From positions 1-64,000 of the forward strand of contig JASAMV010001912.1 of NCBI GenBank assembly GCA_030248065.1: a stretch of 64,000 nt of DNA. The letters run 5' to 3'. The translations under genes were made by a program, and so were the position numbers. This DNA is from Rhynchonema sp. JSB1_4. Its lineage: Eukaryota > Nematoda > Chromadorea > Monhysterida > Xyalidae. Positions 59,444-64,000 of this stretch are shown here, in pieces. The notes beneath the pieces were generated by a model. It ran no database searches. It saw only the letters and a program-made list of their open reading frames with translations, and was not told where the DNA came from. Within the stretch, counting starts at the first letter, position 1. Each line of letters begins with the position of its first letter.

Positions 59444-60797
59444 CATCTGAATCCTGAATGTAAACCATGTCAAGAGTGCTCTAGCTTGTTTCGAACACCA
59501 AAAAACTGCATAGCGCGAAGAGTGTCGCGCTTAGATAAACAGTGACCGTGGAATTTTGAGCACGTGCGTGTGCCTGCCATACCAATAATTTCCCTCCCAT
59601 TGTTTCCGCAATTAACAACAACAAAACCTACTGAACAGGTGTGTGGGAAGGCCAGGTATGGCTGAGGTCCGTAACTGTTATTGTTCCGTCAAGAATGTTC
59701 CCAGCTAAATCCGGCCAATTATTTTACAGTGGTCAAACAGGGCATTGTGTGTGCACGAGCAAAAGTCAAGGGTGCTTGAGCTCACGAGTTGGTTGGTGGG
59801 CCCTCTTTGGTGCTTTTGAGCATAATGCACTAATGTGACTGTTTTAGCTATCGGGAAATGGGGAGCTCAACTGAATAATATATACTGTGTGGATCGACAA
59901 TAAAAACGTTATATTGCGGGGCGCTGTTTTCGGGGGCAATTCACTGCCAAAGTAATACATACATACCTAATAAATATAGCACATTACTGTTCGATATCAG
60001 CAGACCCGACCTCGAGAACTAAAAACCACAAAAATGTAGCATGGCATTGAGACTGCTTGGTGGGGTGTTAATTTATTGTCATAGTTTTACTCTATCACTA
60101 GAACGTTTCAGACTCTATAGCCAGTTTTATGACTTTCAATAAAATTTTGAATTATAGAGTGTACTTGGTCATCATCATCGTGGCGCTATGCGCGCGAAAT
60201 ATTTTCAAAATTCACGCATTACCGACTTATAAGGTCGGGCTGGGAGAAGGCCATTTTCAGAAATCTGTTTTAGAATGTGTCTAATGAAGCGCACTCGCGC
60301 GTGTGTGCGTGCGAATGCTCAACGTTTTTAGAGTTCTGAATTTCAACAAATGCACAATATACTGTTGAATTCAATTTCAATTTTAGAAATCAGATGTTCC
60401 ATATGACAAGACTAGAATTTCTGTTGATGCTTGGTGACTGATTGCTTTGGGTGCTGCTTCTCTCTTCAGCTCAGATGTAGACCTGCGACTTGATCGCGAC
60501 CCAAGCGTGGGGCTTAGCCTGAGCCCACGGCCTGAGACTGAACTACACATAACGGGGGGGAATTAGTCCGGACGCGGACCAAGCTGTGCATTGTAACTGA
60601 TGATCTTTGTGCGTTTGCACACGCAGTGAATTCAACAGACATTAACAACCAGCACATGGTGTGTCTTTTTCGGGTGCCGTGACCGTTTGGAACACGCTCC
60701 ACTCTATCCACATTCAGTAATACCTACATACTAGAAAAGTACTTTTTTCCAACACACACATACAAGTAGGAAATAGAAAACTACTGCATATACTCAC
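59444..60797. other. Intergenic or intronic region, nothing recognised
   Basis: If the exons at 58.0 and 60.8 kb belong together this is intron sequence. I see no repeat ends or exons here. Confidence 0.4.
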
Positions 60798-61088
60798 CAT
60801 TCCTGTGTTCGGATTGCAACAGTTCCAGTTCATTCGCATCCAAAGTCGCTGTGGGCTGCGGGGAAGGTGGGGGCCATCTGATGACCTTCACTTGTCGGTG
60901 TCGTCTATTTGACGTGGCCGATTTGTTATCAACTTCAATCGATGTGGCATACAGAAAGTGGTGCATGTCTTGCGCCGGTATACCACCGCCCTTGTTGTGG
61001 TTGTGGTTATTGTTGTCACCTGTTACTCTCCTTGGCCGTTCAGGCATCCGGTAATGATTCGGACTGCGACGCGAACACAATGGGGTGG
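60798..61088 (-). CDS. Unassigned exon, Asn/His/Pro-rich
   Basis: The acceptor is ATATTGCAG|CCACCC and the donor is a strong GGAATG|GTGAGT. Entry takes two bases and exit is phase 1. It encodes RRSPNHYRMPERPRRVTGDN, an Asn/His run, HHFLYATSIEVDNKSATS, RQVKVIRWPPPSPQ and LDANELELLQSEHRN. The composition is that of a disordered segment of a large protein. No family recognised. Confidence 0.52.
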
Positions 61089-61308
61089 CTGCAATATATG
61101 AATATGGCGTGAAACATCAGCTGGTTGGTATGAAAACAGCTTGCTGGCTGTATGAAACCAGAACCGTCTCCTGGGGTAAAAAAATATCCGAATACAAAAG
61201 TCACATGACAGAGCCAGATCAGATCCTAGCCGAGCAACAAGCTTGAGATCCCGGTCCGGGGACATCGTCGCGCGTTTTGACTTGGTCGCGCGTATCTTCA
61301 ACTATGTA

Positions 61309-61600
61309 GCTTGGGTTTAGGCTAAGGCTTGGGCTTAGGCCGCCCTCAGACAAACGCGAAAAGCGAAAAGCGAAAAGTTCAGCACAACAGCAACTCCTTA
61401 ACCACGGGCCTGCCTAAACCACAGTGATGCTCAAACAAAATGTTTCAGAGGCTGTTTGGCGTGCGCTGTGGATGATGACTACGCTGAAAAACTTTTTGCT
61501 TTTCGCTTTTCGCGTTTGTCTGAGGGCGGCCTTAGGCTTATGATTGGGCTTAGGCTTAGGCCTACACTTCGGCTTAGGCTTAGGCTTCCAGCTTTCCCTA
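61309..61600. repeat. Degenerate TTAGGC-like array, split by a MITE
   Basis: Units such as TTAGGCTAAGGCTTGGGC at left and GCTTAGGCTTAGGC at right surround the MITE at 61338-61531. TTAGGC is the nematode telomere unit; here the units are imperfect and few, so it may be an ordinary minisatellite. Confidence 0.5.
61338..61531. mobile_element. MITE with GGCCGCCCTCAG ends and TTA duplication
   Basis: The ends GGCCGCCCTCAGACAAACGC, with CGAAAAGCGAAAAG repeats inside, are inverted perfectly, flanked by TTA (61335-61337, 61532-61534). It is inserted in a TTAGGC-like array. Confidence 0.78.
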
Positions 61601-61601
61601 A

Positions 61602-64000
61602 CAGCCAGATACATATGTTGTAATTCACAAAACGCGCGACCATGTGACAAAGAGCGACGATGTCTCACAACCGAAATCCCAAGGCTGAGTCTGAGTGACC
61701 CACTGTTTTCATAAGCTGGACAACACAAATGACTCAATAACTTGTTCTAATGGTGTATACTCCTCGATAGGTACATACACACACTTAGCCGTGGAGTGAA
61801 ACGCTCCTGTGACTTCTCGAGAACAGAACAAACAAAAGGTGTGCGTGCTCAATGGAGCAAAAGTGACGCGAAGACCAATGTTACCCTGAGAACACATTTA
61901 TATATCCATACCCACGTATCACAAACGTTATTTTCAAACTTTTTAATACAGCGCGATACTAAAATGCAAAATGAAACGCATATGTAGCATCACTTGATAA
62001 AACATTCAGAGAGATCCGCCCATATAGATTGGTGGGCCCAAGGCGGCGAAAGATTTTATATCAAAACGAAAATGTTTGGCCAGCCCAGCCCGGCTCGCTG
62101 AATTATTCAAAATGAATATGAGAGAAATATACTTTTCCAGTGATTGAACTATACCCGAGTGCAAACACACACACACATTGCAATAATGTGAAACGTTTGT
62201 TTGTTTTGGGAGCTGGCTGGCAGCAAAGGCAACAGTTTCATCGAAAACGCATTTGAATATTGAAAATTGACGATTGCAAAACGAGTATGGTATCACTCAA
62301 AGTGTCAAATATGAAACTAAACGCATCTCCGACAATATATTTACACAAATTTCCATAATTCAAAATCAACAGAATACACCCACAACTAACCAATTACATC
62401 GACGGGTCGCGCTGCTTGATATTGCGACGGCGCTGGTCTCCAACACCACTCCTCCGCGTGAATATCCACAGATGAACTGGGATGGTGGTCTGAAATTTAA
62501 GTGCGAATGTTTTTTGTGTCTTTTATTTTTGTTAGCCGCACCTTAATACAGATTATTATACTGCGCTTTGTGGTCAGAAACGGGCTTACTGTACTCAGGA
62601 GAATCCTCTTTGTGGTGACCCTCCTCGTCAAAAAACTTTCTACAGAAGGAACTTAATAATTTAGTGCCTAATATGCCGTTAATGCGCTTCACAATGGTGA
62701 ATATTCTCTACGGTGAGGTAAAATTTCGGCCACCGGTCAAGTCGCTATTTATAGGGTGGCCTGTATGACAAGAAGCGAGCGCTTGCCCTAAAGAAAAAGC
62801 TCAAATTATGGAATGTATGCTGTGCGCGGGTATGCACCCGCCCTATGGCCCCTTTAGAACAAACAACTCATAAAGCCACACACATCTGGTCATAATCAGA
62901 AAACAAGATGTACCAGACATCAAAAGATGGAGATGCTGGTTATTACGTCAAGCGAACGAAAGTTACCCGAGGTAGACACGATCCGTCTTAGTCATAGTTT
63001 ATGCTTGACCCTGGTCTGTAAATGAAGTTTTGCTGGCCACCCAGAAACAAAGATATTGCTTTGTGATTGAACTAGATAGATGGAAAATATCATGCTACAC
63101 CACTGTAAAGTCAGATAAAAAGAGCATTTTGAAGCCTCACTTCTATGAAAAGTTGATTGTCAGAGCGATATTTAGTAGGACATCAGGCTCAAGGTGAAAC
63201 GCTCATACGAAGATCGGAGAACACAAAAAAACGAGGAATTGGCAAAACAGGAAAATTGAAATTTAGGTGCTCAAAAGATATCGATCAGAACACTGATCAG
63301 ATCAAATCAACAAGGGAAGCACAAAAAGTTCCATTCTGTTTTTCGGTTCTGGAACTTCTGAGTACAGTCTGCCATCTTTATACTGGCACGATCGGGACGA
63401 GATTCATCGGGACACCATAAAGAATAGCTACTATACGGTATGTACATAACTTTGGAACCAAATTATCGTTCAAAAATATTCCACTGTACACTATAAAGAG
63501 CGTTGACTGTACTTCAACTTGGCAGTCCCGTGAGAACTGATTGGTGCATGATCCAAAAAGGTGATCTCAATCTTCTTCCGACCCCCGAGCCTGAAGGTCA
63601 GATGGCCATTTCTGATTACACAAATGTCTCTCTCTACTTTTTCATATAGCACATGAATTATGCGCACCCATGATTATTATAATTACACCAGCAGGAAGAA
63701 AACATAATTTTCTTGAGAGATTTGTCTACCCAATGTGACATGAACCAATCAACCCGCACCTCCCAGCGTGATAATTTGAAGTGAAACAACTCTCGGTGTG
63801 TGGGCCCAAAAACATAAACAATTCTGTGTGGGAAAACTCGCGAAAATATTATCTTGGTCCAATCTTTATTTCTGTTTTTAAATGAAAAAAACAACTATAG
63901 ATAAACTCACTTTTCTCAAACTTCACGCACCATGAAGCCGAAAATAAGGCATTGTGAGATTATAGTACGAGTGCCAACAGAGGCTTTCACAGTGCGATAA
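61602..64000. other. Intergenic region at right edge, nothing recognised
   Basis: Contains a pogo-like end (CACTATAAAGAGCG at 63489) and no coding region I can support. Confidence 0.45.

Overview
The window is nuclear DNA of an invertebrate animal. Two large genes with many introns code for metazoan protein families, almost every splice site is GT-AG, many acceptors read TTTCAG-like, and the introns and spacers are packed with short inverted-repeat transposons and long (CA)n tracts. I cannot fix the phylum. Degenerate TTAGGC-like arrays near 61.3-61.6 kb are only a weak hint toward nematodes.

Layout. (1) 416-13743, minus strand: 5' and central part of a HECW-type (NEDL) HECT ubiquitin ligase. 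I traced 15 exons covering the HECW N-terminal domain, a C2 domain, a low-complexity linker, two WW domains and the helical region before the HECT domain. The HECT domain lies beyond the left edge. (2) 13744-22016: spacer with repeats and a 410-bp (AC)n tract. (3) 22017-24823, plus strand: a complete four-exon gene for a secreted CAP/SCP protein of 230 residues. (4) 26263-40277, minus strand: a complete 16-exon TANC/Rolling-pebbles scaffold of 1380 residues, with a disordered N-terminus, STAND P-loop NTPase, ankyrin repeats and TPRs. All exon phases close and the coding length is divisible by three. (5) 40278-64000: mostly transposon-derived spacer, with three coding-like minus-strand blocks (43.0-43.4, 58.0-58.2 and 60.8-61.1 kb) that I cannot assign to a family.

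Repeats are the most unusual part. At least ten families of terminal-inverted-repeat elements are present, several with clear target duplications (TA, TTA or 8 bp). Elements with four unrelated ends carry tRNA-like modules inside, and one roughly 600-bp cassette sits inside two elements whose ends are unrelated. A tRNA-headed SINE cluster is flanked by a 13-bp target duplication. A palindromic motif around GACCAGCGTAAA recurs about 16 times. Four introns carry a TGATGTTTCA-type motif close to both splice sites. One HECW intron appears to be GC-AG, and one TANC donor site is the first GT of a (GT)n microsatellite.

HECW, TANC and the CAP protein have no evident pathway link. The first two are cytoplasmic (ubiquitin ligation; synaptic or muscle-fusion scaffolding) and the third is secreted.
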